Below, piece after piece: positions 12,404-23,306 of a stretch of DNA of 64,000 nucleotides (positions within the stretch are counted from its first letter, which is position 1; each line of letters begins with the position of its first letter). The stretch is from NCBI GenBank assembly GCA_036365145.1, contig JAEOAD010000699.1, positions 10,575,001-10,639,000 on the forward strand. Direction: 5' to 3'. This DNA is from Orientallactaga sibirica. Lineage: Eukaryota > Chordata > Mammalia > Rodentia > Dipodidae. The notes beneath the pieces are model-generated. The model was not told the origin of the DNA, searched no databases, and saw only the letters and a list, made by a program, of their open reading frames with translations. Made by a program: the position numbers and the translations under genes.

Positions 12404-12650
12404 CTTTAAAATTATTTATTTTTTATTTATTTATTTATTTATTTGAGAGTGAGACACAGAGAGAGAATTGGCATGCCAGAGTCTCAGCCACTGCCATTGA
12501 ACTCCAGAAGCTTATGCCACATAGTGGGCATGTGCTACTTGAGCTTGCCTCACCTTTATGCATCTGGCTTACATGGGATCTGGAGAGTCGAACATGGGTC
12601 CTTAATATTCACAGGCAAGTGCCTTAACCACTAAGCCATCTCTCCAGTCA
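12404..12650 (-). repeat. DIP-like SINE inside the MaLR internal region
   Basis: (TTTA)n and GAGAGTGAGACACAGAGAGA at the left, tRNA-like head ending CTAAGCCATCTCTCCAGTC at the right. It has the intermediate-form body (CTTGAGCTTGCCTCACC). It post-dates the MaLR insertion because it interrupts it. Confidence 0.9.
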
Positions 12651-12719
12651 GTTTTTAATCAATCTCAACTATGTTCAAATATTCCCATAGTCCAAGGTTT
12701 GTTAACTGAGTCATAATAA

Positions 12720-12739
12720 CTAATAATAATAATAATAAT
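12720..12739. repeat. (AAT)n short repeat
   Basis: Six to seven AAT units within the MaLR internal region. Confidence 0.85.
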
Positions 12740-13731
12740 GGCACAGAATAAACATTCACATTGCAAAATACAGCATTGGGCATAACAAATGAAAATTTAA
12801 CCAACACCAAGATTTAAAATAAACAGGGTAAATATTAAACTCTGTAGCTCCAAGTCTAACAACCTAACCAGTGAGAAGTCTCTAAGTCCAATAATTCTAA
12901 CCAGTGACAAGTCTCTGGAGTTTCCATTCCACCTCTCCAGCTAGGATACTTACAGTCCTGGAAATCTTCATCCAGTGCCAGCAGCTCTGCTTGGCAGCCA
13001 TCCCACAGTCCTCTCCATTGGGTCTCCACTGCAACACACAGTTCAGCCTCATGGCTCCATCGGGCCTCCAAGTAGATAATCCAACAAGCCTCTTCATACT
13101 GCCAGTGGCCATTTTGAAAATACAAAACTGTGTTGCAAATTTAATGACCCTCTCTTGCATTTGTTATACTCCATGGACTACCAACTTGTTAATCCAGGGG
13201 GAGTAAAGCAGACTTTGAAGAACAGAACACTCCTTCAGCATTCAGGCCCCTTCAAAAGAGTCTGCATTTTTCCTATTGCCCCAGTGCAGGTCAGCAGTTC
13301 CAATCTCAACAGACTGTAATCTCTCATACAATTGCAGCTGAACAGGCAGCAGTTTTAGCCCAAAGATTTTATTTTATTCTGTGCCATATCCCTCTACTCA
13401 CACCAGTACATTTCTACACAACCCTGCACAACTTCTCAGGACATGGGCATAACAGCAAGCCTCTCACACAACTGCTTCTAACTCAGTCTAGGAAAATCTC
13501 TCTGTCAACCTCATAAGCCAAACCTCTCAGTCCATAGTTTTTACTGCATCCAGGTCTTTCAGCTCTGACTAGAATGGTATATCAAATTGTACTTACATCA
13601 CTGCAAGGCATCTTTTAGGCTAAGATTTCAAATCCATGCATATTCCTCCTGTAAATCAGTTCCAAAAGGCCAAAAACTACACAGTCAGGTTTCTAGCAGC
13701 AACAACACCACTTCTTGGTACCCATTTAGTG

Positions 13732-14077
13732 TTGAAGTCAGGTTCACGTTAGTAGCAGAAAACACCTGACCAAAAGCAGCTTGTGGAAAGAAAGGGTTTG
13801 TTTTGGCTTACAGTCTTGAGAGGAAGATCCATGATGGCATGGGAAAATGACAGCATAAGGAGAGGGGTGATATCACCTCCTGGCCAACATAAGGTGGAAA
13901 ACAGAAGCAGGAGAGTGTGCCAAACACTGGCAAGGGGAAGCTGGCTATAAGACCCATAAGCCTGCACCCAACAATACATCACTTCCAGGAGGCTCCAATT
14001 CCCAAATTGCCATCAGCTGAGAACCTAGGATTCAGAACACATAAGTTTATGGGGGACACCTGAATCAAACCACCATT
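13732..14077 (-). repeat. 5' LTR of the MaLR element
   Basis: Plus-strand text runs TGTTGAAGTCAGGTTC to AAACCACCATT. The terminal CACA is changed to CATT. It is adjacent to the primer-binding-site-like TGGGTACCAAGAAGTGG (reverse strand). Confidence 0.88.
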
Positions 14078-15660
14078 CTAACAACAAGCAAGTAAATGAA
14101 CAAGCTAGATGTTATCCAAAAGGCATTAGAGTCCTTGAAATTTTTTAATTACTAGGAAAATTTTTCATTATACATTTTATTAATGCTACAGGCCTAGATG
14201 TGCTCATGCCCTACCTCCAGTCTCTGTTCAGATCTGAGTGTATAAATGCCACTTTATTCAAACTTCTCTTGCTTCTGTTTGATCAGCTTTAAGCACTCTC
14301 CTGCTGAGTTCACTGTGATCATGCCTTGGACACTTTGAAATCCACACCTCCTGAACTTTTCCCTGGGAGGTTCATCCTAGGCCATGTGCTTGCCTGCACT
14401 GAAGGATGGTGAGAGCTTGTGGGACCATGTGCCTATATCACGTTTGCTTGGTCTTAAGAAAGACAATGTTTCACAAAGGTTCAGAATGAGAGACATGATG
14501 TTGCAGAGACATGATGTTGCACCTCATATAGATGTCAGTTTTCAGCAATTTATAAACACTAATTTATAAACCTTTCTGAAATATAGCAGAGAACACAGCT
14601 AAAGAGATTCTTTTTATTTGAATTAAAGAATGATTGTGAGACACAAAAATTTGACCTACAGTTTCCATATGTGGATTTTGTTTATAGAGATAAAACTTTG
14701 GACTCAAATATATCCATTGCTAACTCAATAGAATGATAGGCCAAGAAAAAAAAGAAGAGTAGAAACTTCCATCTGTCAGAACATTAATGATCAACTAGTC
14801 CTATACACATAGCATACCTTTTGCATAAAAGAAACTGAGGCAGGGAGAAGTTAAGCATGTACCCAAACTGAGTGAACAAAATGTACTTCATGGTGATCAG
14901 TGCATTCATTATCTCAATTATTCTAATGGCTTCTCAGTGCAAACATGGTTTAACACTTATCAAATGCCATCATTTCTCAGTATACACAAATGGGTGGTTT
15001 CAGAAACCTCCATGGGTACAAAAGTCTGTTGATGCTCAAGTCCCTTATATAAACTATATGTAACCTATGCATATATTCTCCTATTTTTAAAGTATCTAAT
15101 GATAATACCTAATATATGATGCTAATGGCATTAGTAAATCCTGTATTGTTCAGGGAATAATTATGAGAGAAAAGTCCCTACTTGTTCAACATCGATGTAA
15201 TTAAAAAATATTTTCAAGTCATTGTTGGCTGAATTCACAAAGGCAGAGTCTGCAGACATGGAGGGCTGATTGTATAGAGTGAGAATATGCATTTTACTAT
15301 ATATCAAAGATGCCTCAGTAAAACTTTCCTCAGAAAAAGAATGAAGGCCAAATAAAGGGATAAAAGTCAAACTGCTGGGCTAAAATCTTTCAAACTCCAG
15401 ACACTGGACACATTTTTTAGCAAGCTGATTATCTGAGGGAATGTGTGGGGAAAAGAATTCATAAATGAAATGCATGAGGGATTTATTTATCAATTACAAT
15501 GCATAGATTTATTTAAATCCAAATTCAAACAACTCAACGGGAAAATAACACTTATGAGAATATCAGGAAAATGTATAAGCCAACTAGAAATTTGATAACA
15601 TGAAGGGATTGTTTTCAGTATTATAATACTCTTATGGTTTTCCTTAAAATTAAAAGATGA
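14078..15660. other. Unassigned sequence with a MIR-like relic
   Basis: Mostly unassigned. 14822-14876 reads AAAGAAACTGAGGCAGGGAG then AAGTTAAGCATG, like the reverse strand of a MIR SINE core. No supported gene. Confidence 0.4.
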
Positions 15661-15844
15661 TGGGACTGGAGAGATGGCAGAGTTGGTAAAGCACTTGCTG
15701 CACAGCCATGGACCTGAAGTCACATCCCCAGTACCCATGTATGGCTGGCTGTGCTGGCATGTGCCTCTCATCCCAGCACTGAGGAGGCTTGCTGACCAGC
15801 TAGTCCAGCTAAATCAAGGAGCCTCAGGTTCAGGAGAGACGTCT

Positions 15845-15882
<38 letters not shown>

Positions 15883-15995
15883 GGTGGGAAGCAATTGAGA
15901 AGGCACCTGATGTCAAACTCTGGCCTCTGCACATGCACGTGCACACACACATATACACACAAGCATACTCACTTCACATAAACACATACAAAAAA
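15661..15995 (+). repeat. B4/RSINE-type SINE with long A run
   Basis: tRNA-like head (GGACTGGAGAGATGGCAGAG) followed by a B1-like body (CTCTCATCCCAGCACTGAGG). An uninterrupted 36-A run (15846-15881) and the tail TCTGGCCTCTGCACATGCAC follow. The Lys-rich and Phe-rich frames across the A run are not genes. Confidence 0.75.
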
Positions 15996-16437
15996 GTTAT
16001 AAGATAAAGACTGGATTATAGATGAAATAGTAGGATGGCTGTGTTTTCTCTTTCTCTCTTCCTCCTCCTTCTTCTTTTCTCTTTAACAATCCAATGGAGA
16101 TAGTTATTTGAAATATTAAGAAATAGCTCTAAGGTTTGGGGGGTATAAAATAGTGTACTAAATAAATGAATGTATTTTTGAGATATGTGATGATATCTGT
16201 ATAATGATTTTTGAGATGTATAATGATACACGATATCTGGCATTTGCTTGAAGATAAATGGGGCAGTTAGGGAGTTGGTAAGTATTATATACAGATGATT
16301 ATTATTGAAATTTATGGACACATTTACAGTCAAAATTTTTTCTGGTAATTTAAAGCCAAATGTGTAAACTTCAATGTCAATTGATTATTTTGGTGAGAAA
16401 CTATCTGAAATAATTCCTTAAAAAAATAGGAACAGGG
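15996..16437. other. Unassigned, with a CT-rich run
   Basis: A pyrimidine-rich tract lies at 16048-16084. 16160-16330 is AT-rich and resembles the 3' end of some ancient repeat, family not identified. Confidence 0.35.
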
Positions 16438-16637
16438 GGCTGGAGAGACAGCTTAGTGGTTAAGGCTCATGCCTGCAAAGCCTAAGGACCCCAGTTCAAT
16501 TCTCCAGGTCCCACGTAAGCCAGATGCACATGGTGGCACATGTATCTGGAGTTCGTTTGCAGTAGCTAGAGACCCTGGCGTGCCCGTTCTTACTCTTTCT
16601 CTCTCCCTTTCTCTGTCTGTAATAAATAAATAAAAAC
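16438..16637 (+). repeat. DIP-like SINE, short form
   Basis: Starts GGCTGGAGAGACAGCTTAGT with TTAAGGCTCATGCCTGCAAA, continues AAGCCAGATGCACATGGTGG and ends AATAAATAAATAAAAA. Close to the family consensus. Confidence 0.92.
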
Positions 16638-16671
16638 TAGGGACAGTCTCTGCTTTTGCTTAAAGCTATAT

Positions 16672-16728
16672 TCTCAGAGCCTAGCAGAGGGCTAGCCACT
16701 CTACAAACAGTTGTTGAATGAATGAAGT
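16672..16728 (+). repeat. MIR/L2-like 3' relic
   Basis: GAGCCTAGCAGAGGGC followed by TTGTTGAATGAATGAA resembles the end of an ancient mammal-wide SINE or LINE2. It is too short to name firmly. Confidence 0.35.
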
Positions 16729-16731
16729 TCA

Positions 16732-16928
16732 GAACTGGAGAGATGTCTCAGCAGTTAAAAGCACTACTTGCAAAGCCTGATGCCCTGGCTTCAATTCCTC
16801 AGTACCCATGTAAAAATCCAGATGCACAAAGTGGCACATGCATCTAGAATTTGTTTGCAATGGCAAGAGGCTCTGGTGCACTCATTTTCTCTCTCTCCTT
16901 GAAATAAATAATAAATAAGATTTTTAAA
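16732..16928 (+). repeat. DIP-like SINE, older copy
   Basis: Head GAACTGGAGAGATGTCTCAG, body CCAGATGCACAAAGTGGCAC, tail GAAATAAATAATAAATAAG. More diverged than the copy just upstream in the same orientation. Confidence 0.85.
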
Positions 16929-17008
16929 AGGAAGACGCTCACATGAAGTTTCCTGTGTAGTTTGGCATACACTTGATATTCTCCAAAGAATAAAGCTTAA
17001 AGACTAAC

Positions 17009-17325
17009 TGTTGCAGTCAGGTTCGCATTACTGGCAGAAATCACCCAACTAAGAGCAGCTTGTGAGAAGAAAGAGGTTTATTTTGGCTTACAGGCTCGAG
17101 GCGGAAGCTCCATGATGGCAGGAAAAATGATGGCAACATAAGGTGGACAACAGCAACAGGAGAGTGTGCCAAACACTGGCAAGGGGAAGTGGGCTATAAT
17201 ACCCATAAGTCTGCCCCCAACAATACACCACCTCCAGAAGCTTTAATTTCCAATTGCCATCAGCTGGGGAGACTAGCATTCAGAACACCTAAGTTTATGG
17301 GGAACACCTGAATCAAACCACCACA
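17009..17325 (-). mobile_element. Solo MaLR LTR with 5-bp TSD
   Basis: Runs TGTTGCAGTCAGGTTC to AAACCACCACA on the plus strand (minus orientation). Flanked on both sides by CTAAC (17004-17008, 17326-17330), a perfect 5-bp duplication typical of LTR integration. It lacks about 30 bp in the middle that the other copies keep (near 17125-17140). No internal region remains. Confidence 0.92.
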
Positions 17326-19068
17326 CTAACTTTGTGATATTATTGGTTCAGGTCCAGCATGGGTTTGTGTCATCCCATCCAGTGAATAGGGAACTGGGTG
17401 GGTGTGTAGAGTTAGAGATTACAAGTGGAAAGGGTCCTGTGTTTGTTTATAGGCCCCTGGAGACGTGATCTGGAGCATGGGATATCTAGATGCACTCAGC
17501 AAGGCTGTCCAAAAGGAAACGCAGCATCCTCAGAGGCACACAGAAACCATCACATTTCCAGTAGCATCAAACACTTGCATGGGCTGCTGTTTAATGCGCA
17601 GTAGATAGCTGATAGCCAACAGCAAAGAAGACACCCTCAGAAAGTGAACGGCTTGGTGTGCTGTGATTACTCTCTACCTGGGTCAAGGGCAATGTTTCTC
17701 TCAGGGAAAACTGATTTGGATTGTTCCAGTGCTGCCTTGCCATCCTTTAGGCTGCTCTAAAATAAATCCAGAATGTTTAAATATTGAGAGAAATGAAAAG
17801 AAGACAAACTACCAAGCCTTTAATAGTCTTTCAGAGTTGTGAATGAAAGCTCTGAATTTTTCCTTTAGCCAGTGTCTTAGGCTGGCTGCCTTTGTTAGTT
17901 TGTTTGTCATCCACTTCACTTTCAAACTGCATTTCCTGCCCAGAAACACTATATCAAGGGTTATATTTAGCATTGCACACAGAATCCCTCATGTTGTATT
18001 CAGGAAACGTAGCCCTATCAGAGCAGGGTGGGATCTCAGGGTCAAGATGTTTCCTGGATAACAGCTCCATCACTGTTCTATCCAAATCTCCCACTCCCCC
18101 GCAGTCCCCCCTCTCTCCTCCGTGTCAGAGCACGCGTAATGGTGAGCAGCCTCCAGGAAATGAGGTAATTCTGTGGACGCCTGCCTCTCAGTGGCAGGGG
18201 ACCTGGAATTTGCTAACTATCCCACTCATATATTCATGTAGACCATGAATCACAGTGGCATGTCACCTGCATAATGATTCTTTCCCATCCTGTGACTGCC
18301 ACTTACCACCTATCCACTATAGGTAATACTCCAAAAGCCACACTTTCTCCCTTCTGAATGTGGACCCAACTGAAGGATAAACAGGGTTATCAGGCAGATG
18401 GAGATGAACAGAACAGCTTTATCACTGATAAGAAGCTAGGAGGGAGTCAAAGGCATGGGGGAGCAGCCCACACTGGCTTGCTAACACTCTCCACAGGTCT
18501 CTCTCCACCCCCAGGTCCAGATGGTAGAAAGGAAAAGTGTGGGCTTACAAGCACAGCCTTTTAGCCAAGACTGTGCCTCACTGGTCTGGGACAGAAAAAA
18601 AAAGATTAGATCTTAGTGGAAAACGATGACTGTCAGCCATGAATTGTAGACCCTATCCAGGAATCAGTAAAGGAAAAGAACAGGCCAGGGTTGATACCCA
18701 AAGAACATCAACTCATGTGTAACAGGAGAAAGTGGGTCTGGCTTTCCTTCCTAATAAGTAGATGCATGTTAGGAGATGAGGTCTTTGGGAGGTGATAGTT
18801 AGGCTTCAGGGCAAAGGAATGAAGATTAGAAAAGAAGAAGTCCAGCTCCCTACCCTAAACATTGTAATGTGGAGACAAGATCAAGAACTGTCTGGTAGCA
18901 GTTAAACTATTTATTGGGTCAAGTCAATGCCTAGGTGATGCCTTTTCATAGTATAGCTTTGCTGAGTCTAAACAGATCCTGAGTGGTGAACTAGAAGCTA
19001 AGGGTTTGTCTTAATTTGTTGTATTTTTTTAAAGTACAAGATCCAGATGAGAAAGGAAAATACAGTCT
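17326..19068. other. Unassigned single-copy-like sequence
   Basis: About 1.7 kb with no recognised repeat, the longest clean stretch in the left half. A 118-codon plus frame (17892-18248) has no recognisable domain. The interval around 18070-18300 is richer in C and G than its surroundings. Possible conserved non-coding DNA, but this cannot be judged from one genome. Confidence 0.4.
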
Positions 19069-19338
19069 CTTTTTTTTTTTTTTAATTTTTTTTGGAGAGA
19101 GACACAGAGAGAGACAGAGGGAGAGGAAGACAGATAGAAATGGGCGCACCAGCAGCTGCTCAGCTACTGCGAACAAAATCGAGATGCGTGAGCCCCCTTG
19201 TGGGCAAGTGCAGCATTGCGCCCTTGCGTCACTTTGCATCTGGATAAACGTGGGACCTGGAGATTGGAACTGACGTTCTTAGGATTAGCAGGCAGGCGCC
19301 TTAACCCCTAAGCCATCTCTCCAGCCTGAAAATAGCCC
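19069..19338 (-). repeat. DIP-like SINE, long form
   Basis: Poly-T and GA tract at the left, body with CAGCATTGCGCCCTTGCGTC, head ending CCCTAAGCCATCTCTCCAGC. TSD-like flanks GAAAATACAGTCTCT (about 19054-19068) and GAAAATACAGTTTCT (19339-19353). Confidence 0.9.
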
Positions 19339-19390
19339 GAAAATACAGTTTCTAGCTCAAGACTATGAGGAAGATTCAATAACAGATCCT

Positions 19391-19599
19391 GGGCTGGAGA
19401 GATGGCTTAGGGGTTAAGGTGCCTGCCTCCTAACCCTAAGAATACTGGTTCCAATCTCCAGCGGTTCCAATCTCCAAGTCCCACGTTTAGCCAGATGCAA
19501 AGTGACGCAAGGGCGCAATGCTGCACTTGACCACAAGGGGGCGCACACATCTGGATTTCGTTTGCAGCAGCTGAGACACTGCTCGCGTGCCCATCTCTG

Positions 19600-19664
<65 letters not shown>

Positions 19665-19686
19665 AAAAAAATAATAAAAAATAAAA
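19391..19686 (+). repeat. DIP-like SINE, long form, inverted relative to its neighbour
   Basis: Perfect 12-bp TSD ATAACAGATCCT (19379-19390 and 19687-19698). Head GGGCTGGAGAGATGGCTTAG, body GCAAAGTGACGCAAGGGCGC, then a (CT)n expansion at 19603-19662. It carries a small internal duplication of GGTTCCAATCTCCA. Confidence 0.95.
19603..19662. repeat. (CT)n microsatellite in the SINE
   Basis: About 30 CT units. Ser/Leu-repeat and Arg/Glu-repeat frames over it are artefacts. Confidence 0.95.
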
Positions 19687-19698
19687 ATAACAGATCCT

Positions 19699-20157
19699 GT
19701 GATGACCTTTGTAGTAAGTTGATATGCAGAAGAAATGACATGCCTTTAGCAGCATTTAAAATGAAAAGCTCATTCATTTAGAAGGCACTAAATGATGGAT
19801 AATATAAGTGAAGTGATTAACAGTACATTTTGGTGTTTATTGATTAATGTAGTCAGAAAACACCTAGAACAACTCATAACCCAGGATCAGTGTCTGTTTT
19901 TGCTCAGTTATATTCCAACTGCCTAGCTGAGTGACTAGTACACCATAGTTACTCTAGAAAACACTTGTTAAGAGAAAGGGAAAATGCTAAGTTGTGGGAG
20001 TTGGTGGAATATGTATTTTTGAAGGGGAAATTAGGAATTAGTTTATCAAGGAATTTTCTGCATTCTAGGAGGACAATGAAGAGGCCAAAAGAATTCTGCT
20101 TGCCCAAGACTAAAACAAGACAGAAAACGAGATCCACCAAGTTAGCCTGCCCTGACT
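19699..20157. other. Unassigned sequence
   Basis: No gene. Overlapping short frames on both strands have no recognisable content. Confidence 0.4.
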
Positions 20158-20262
20158 GTGTACTCCACTAATCCAGCTCTCCAGAGGCTGAGGTAGGAGG
20201 AAAGCAAGTTTGAGACCAGCCTGGGTTACATAGTGAGACCCCACTTCACCAAAAATAATAAA
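20158..20262 (+). repeat. Old B1 SINE
   Basis: GGCTGAGGTAGGAGGAAAGC and GACCAGCCTGGGTTACATAG are diverged B1 segments, followed by an A-rich tail. Confidence 0.7.
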
Positions 20263-20454
20263 TAAACATTAAATTAAATTAAAATTCTAGGTAAGTCAGT
20301 CTGAATTTGGGGAAATAGGCAGATGAACAAGATTAGGAGAGATATTGGTGATTAGCTGTTGTGTTCCCTAACCCTACCTAGCAATGGGCTTTTAAGTTCT
20401 TGACTCATAGAGTCAGAAACTTTTGTGTTTCTCACTTAAAAAATACTAAAGAGA

Positions 20455-20944
20455 GCTGGGGAGATGACTCAATCAGTAAGGTAGCTGCTTCACAAGCATG
20501 AAGACCTGCATATATGCAGTATGCATATAAAAATGTCAACTGTGAGCTGGGCGTGTTGGCGCACTCCTTTAATCCCAGCACTCGGGAGGCAGAGGTAGGA
20601 GGATCGCAGTAAGTTCAAGGCCACCCTGAGAATACAGAGTGAATTCCAGGTCAGCCTGGGCTACAGTGAAACTCTACCTTGAAAATCAAACTAACAAACA
20701 AAAATGTCAACTGTGGTGGCACACATTTGTAAGCCAAGTGTTGGGGAGATAGAGGCAGGAGGATCCCTGGGATTTGCTGGCCAGCCAGGCTAGCCTAATT
20801 GGTGAGCTCCAGGCCCATGAGAGATCTTGTCTCAAAAAAAAAAAAAAAGTGAGCAGCATTTCTGAAGAATGACACTTAAGGTTGTCCTCTGGCCTCCACA
20901 CATATATGTATACCTGCACACATAGGAACATGCACATACACAAT
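20455..20944 (+). repeat. B4/RSINE-type SINE split by B1
   Basis: Left part 20455-20544 has the tRNA-like head (GCTGGGGAGATGACTCAATC). Right part 20716-20944 carries the B1-like body, an A run and the tail TGTCCTCTGGCCTCCACACA. The insertion between them is a younger B1. Confidence 0.75.
20545..20700 (+). repeat. B1 SINE with 15-bp TSD
   Basis: Near-consensus B1 (TTTAATCCCAGCACTCGGGA). Flanked by AAAATGTCAACTGTG at 20530-20544 and 20701-20715. Confidence 0.95.
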
Positions 20945-23295
20945 ACATATTTTAAAAAAATAAGCAGAATGTGTCTTATGGATAGAAAATACTCAGAAAA
21001 CACAGGTGAACTACTTCTGGAAAAATATATACTAACAAGGACTAGATTTATCCTCATCCTCCCATTAGAAACAACTAAAACACTGAAGAAGATATCTGAA
21101 CCTTTGGAAATGAAGGGGAGAAAATAAGCACAATTTGTTCCTATTAAGTACCTTCAGAGAATGCTGTGTCCAGGCTGCAACCATAGTGGAGAAATCAGAT
21201 GAGCAGATAAAACCGGCGTCTACAGAATTCAAGATGCTTGAGTTCTCAGGACAGACTACTGAAGGCTGAAAAGCTCTCTCAGAGAGATCTCTTGGGGTCT
21301 GCAGACTGCTCTGAAGGCGTGCTGGTACACTTTATTCCCAGGAATACATTACCCAAGAGGATTAGGTGGAAGCAGCATGGATGGCACTGGAAAGTTTCTG
21401 ATCCCACCAGTGTGAGAAACTTCACAAGTCGTGGAGCATCAGATAGAGACCTCAGAAGAATCTGACAAATACCAGGTATGTAACAAGGAGAGTTGAGCCC
21501 ATCCATATCAATTACCAATCATATCATGACCAATGCATGATGTATATCATTCAATTCAAAGGCAAAAGTTTTCAGACTGGATTTTAAAAACCAACTATAC
21601 TATGTTAAAAAAAAAAAAAAACAGATACTCTGAATTCTTTTAATTCTCAGTATACAAACAACACTTGTGTGTGCTCTTATTTTCTCCTCATCCTCAACAG
21701 TTCTTTCTTCACCCAGTAAGTCTCCGTAGCTGAAATCTTTCATGCAACAATATGTAGTTTTAAGTCTCTGTTTCTGTGCTGATTTCTCAGTAATGACTCA
21801 TCCAACTCAGAGTTCATTTTAGGTCATGTATTTTTTGCCCCACTTGTTTTTGTCTGTTGTCCTTTGACCACTGATCCTTCTGTTTCAGCCTTATCCACTC
21901 CATCCTGACAGGTCAAGATGGGGGGAACAGAAGACTGTGTGTGAACTGCAGACTTGTTTAAGCCTAGTAAATCTTTGTTCAGCTCTAGTTGCCTGGACTC
22001 TATGGAGCTAAAGCCATACCACGCAGATACTTCCTTGACCAGGAGCTAAGGGACTTTTACCATTTACTCAGCATTAGGCTCCCCTGAGTGTGGGACCCAA
22101 GTTGTAGAACTTCTTGAAATGCATGCCCAGCTTGTGCCCCAGTTCCAACTTCCCTTGAACAATGCCTTTTCTGGCACTGCTTAGAGTTTTAAGAATTTCC
22201 CAAGCCAGGATTTTCTATGTCGACACTCCCCAGCTGTCAAATAATAGTCATTAGTTTATGAACAAAACAAAACCAACAATGGAAACTATTATTCTCCTCT
22301 ATACTCACACACTCCTGGCTCCAAATATGTTTTGCTTTGCTTTGTTTTGTTTTGTTTTTTTTTACCACTGACCAATTTTATGACACAGGGTGTCTTATAG
22401 TTCACTGCAGTCTGACACTATCTACCTGAGACATGCACAGACCCAACAAGCTCAGGACTCAATCCCACACCACTGCTCCCTCTCTATTCCAGATACCAGT
22501 TGAAAGTTCATGTTGCTACCTGTGTTTCTGACTAATGATAAATCCGAGCATCCCCTGACCCTTCCTCATATTTCATGATTTGCTAAGCACCTCAAAGAAC
22601 TTAAGCAAACACTTTACTGACTAGATAACCAGCTTGTTATGAAAGGATGCAACTCAGGAACAGCAAGATGCAAGAGGTGATTTTAGAAGGTTTTGGAGAA
22701 GGGGATGGAGCTACAATACCCTCTCCAGGTGCGCTCCCATCCATATGTTCACCAAGCTGAATACTTCTTTAAACCTTGAATGAGGGATTTTGTATAGAGC
22801 ATGCTTTATACAGGCACAATCAATTATTAACCAATTCTACAGCTTCTCTCCCTCTGCAAGAATGGGATGAGGCTGAAAGTTCACATCTTCAGATCATGGT
22901 TTAGTCTTTCTAACGCGTCCGCATCTCAGATCCCGCTAAGAAGCACCTCATTAAAACAACAGATCCTGTCACTAAAGAAAACTTAAGGCTTTAGGAGCTC
23001 TATTTCAGAAACATGAACTTAAAATGAACCTGCCCAGTTTCTCCTGATTATGAACCACCTTGGGTGACATGAATATCTTACAATACATATGGGCAGAATA
23101 TGGATGCTTTTTACACACCAGGCACCAGTTAGAAAGATATCAAAAGTTCATGGGCAATACCATTCCTGCATCCTTTCTGCCTTTGACCTCTCTCATTTCC
23201 ATCTTGGATAATAAGTGTTTAGCGTTTGGTAGGTCCAAACCCAGAAAATGAGTGTCGGGACAGAAGTCATGGATTCATGTGGTAGTGAGGAGCCA
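20945..23295. other. Unassigned sequence
   Basis: About 2.35 kb. Contains a poly-A run near 21606-21620 and a TTTTG-type run at 22330-22363. No gene, domain or further repeat recognised. Confidence 0.4.
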
Positions 23296-23306
23296 TTCAC
23301 TAGTGT

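Larger units (their letters stand above)
11959..14077 (-). mobile_element. Complete MaLR-type LTR retrotransposon (non-autonomous)
   Basis: Minus-strand element of about 2.1 kb: 3' LTR at 11959-12305, internal region 12306-13731, 5' LTR at 13732-14077. On the minus strand each LTR begins TGTGGTGGTTTGATTC-like and ends TGCAACA-like, with an AATAAA-containing segment (AAAATAAAACC near 12030). The internal region starts TGGGTACCAAGAAGTGG, a leucine-tRNA-like primer-binding site as in ERVL/MaLR elements. It ends with the purine tract AGGGGCAAAA directly beside the 3' LTR. Flanking 5-mers CTAGC (11954-11958) and CTAAC (14078-14082) look like a TSD with one change. No gag, pol or env frame is intact, as expected for MaLR. 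A DIP-like SINE sits inside at 12404-12650. Confidence 0.88.

Noticed and set aside
15768..15962. Phe-rich and Lys-rich frames
   Set aside because: Translation of a 36-A run within a SINE.
19414..19777. Arg/Glu- and Ser/Leu-repeat proteins
   Set aside because: Translation of a (CT)n microsatellite inside a SINE.
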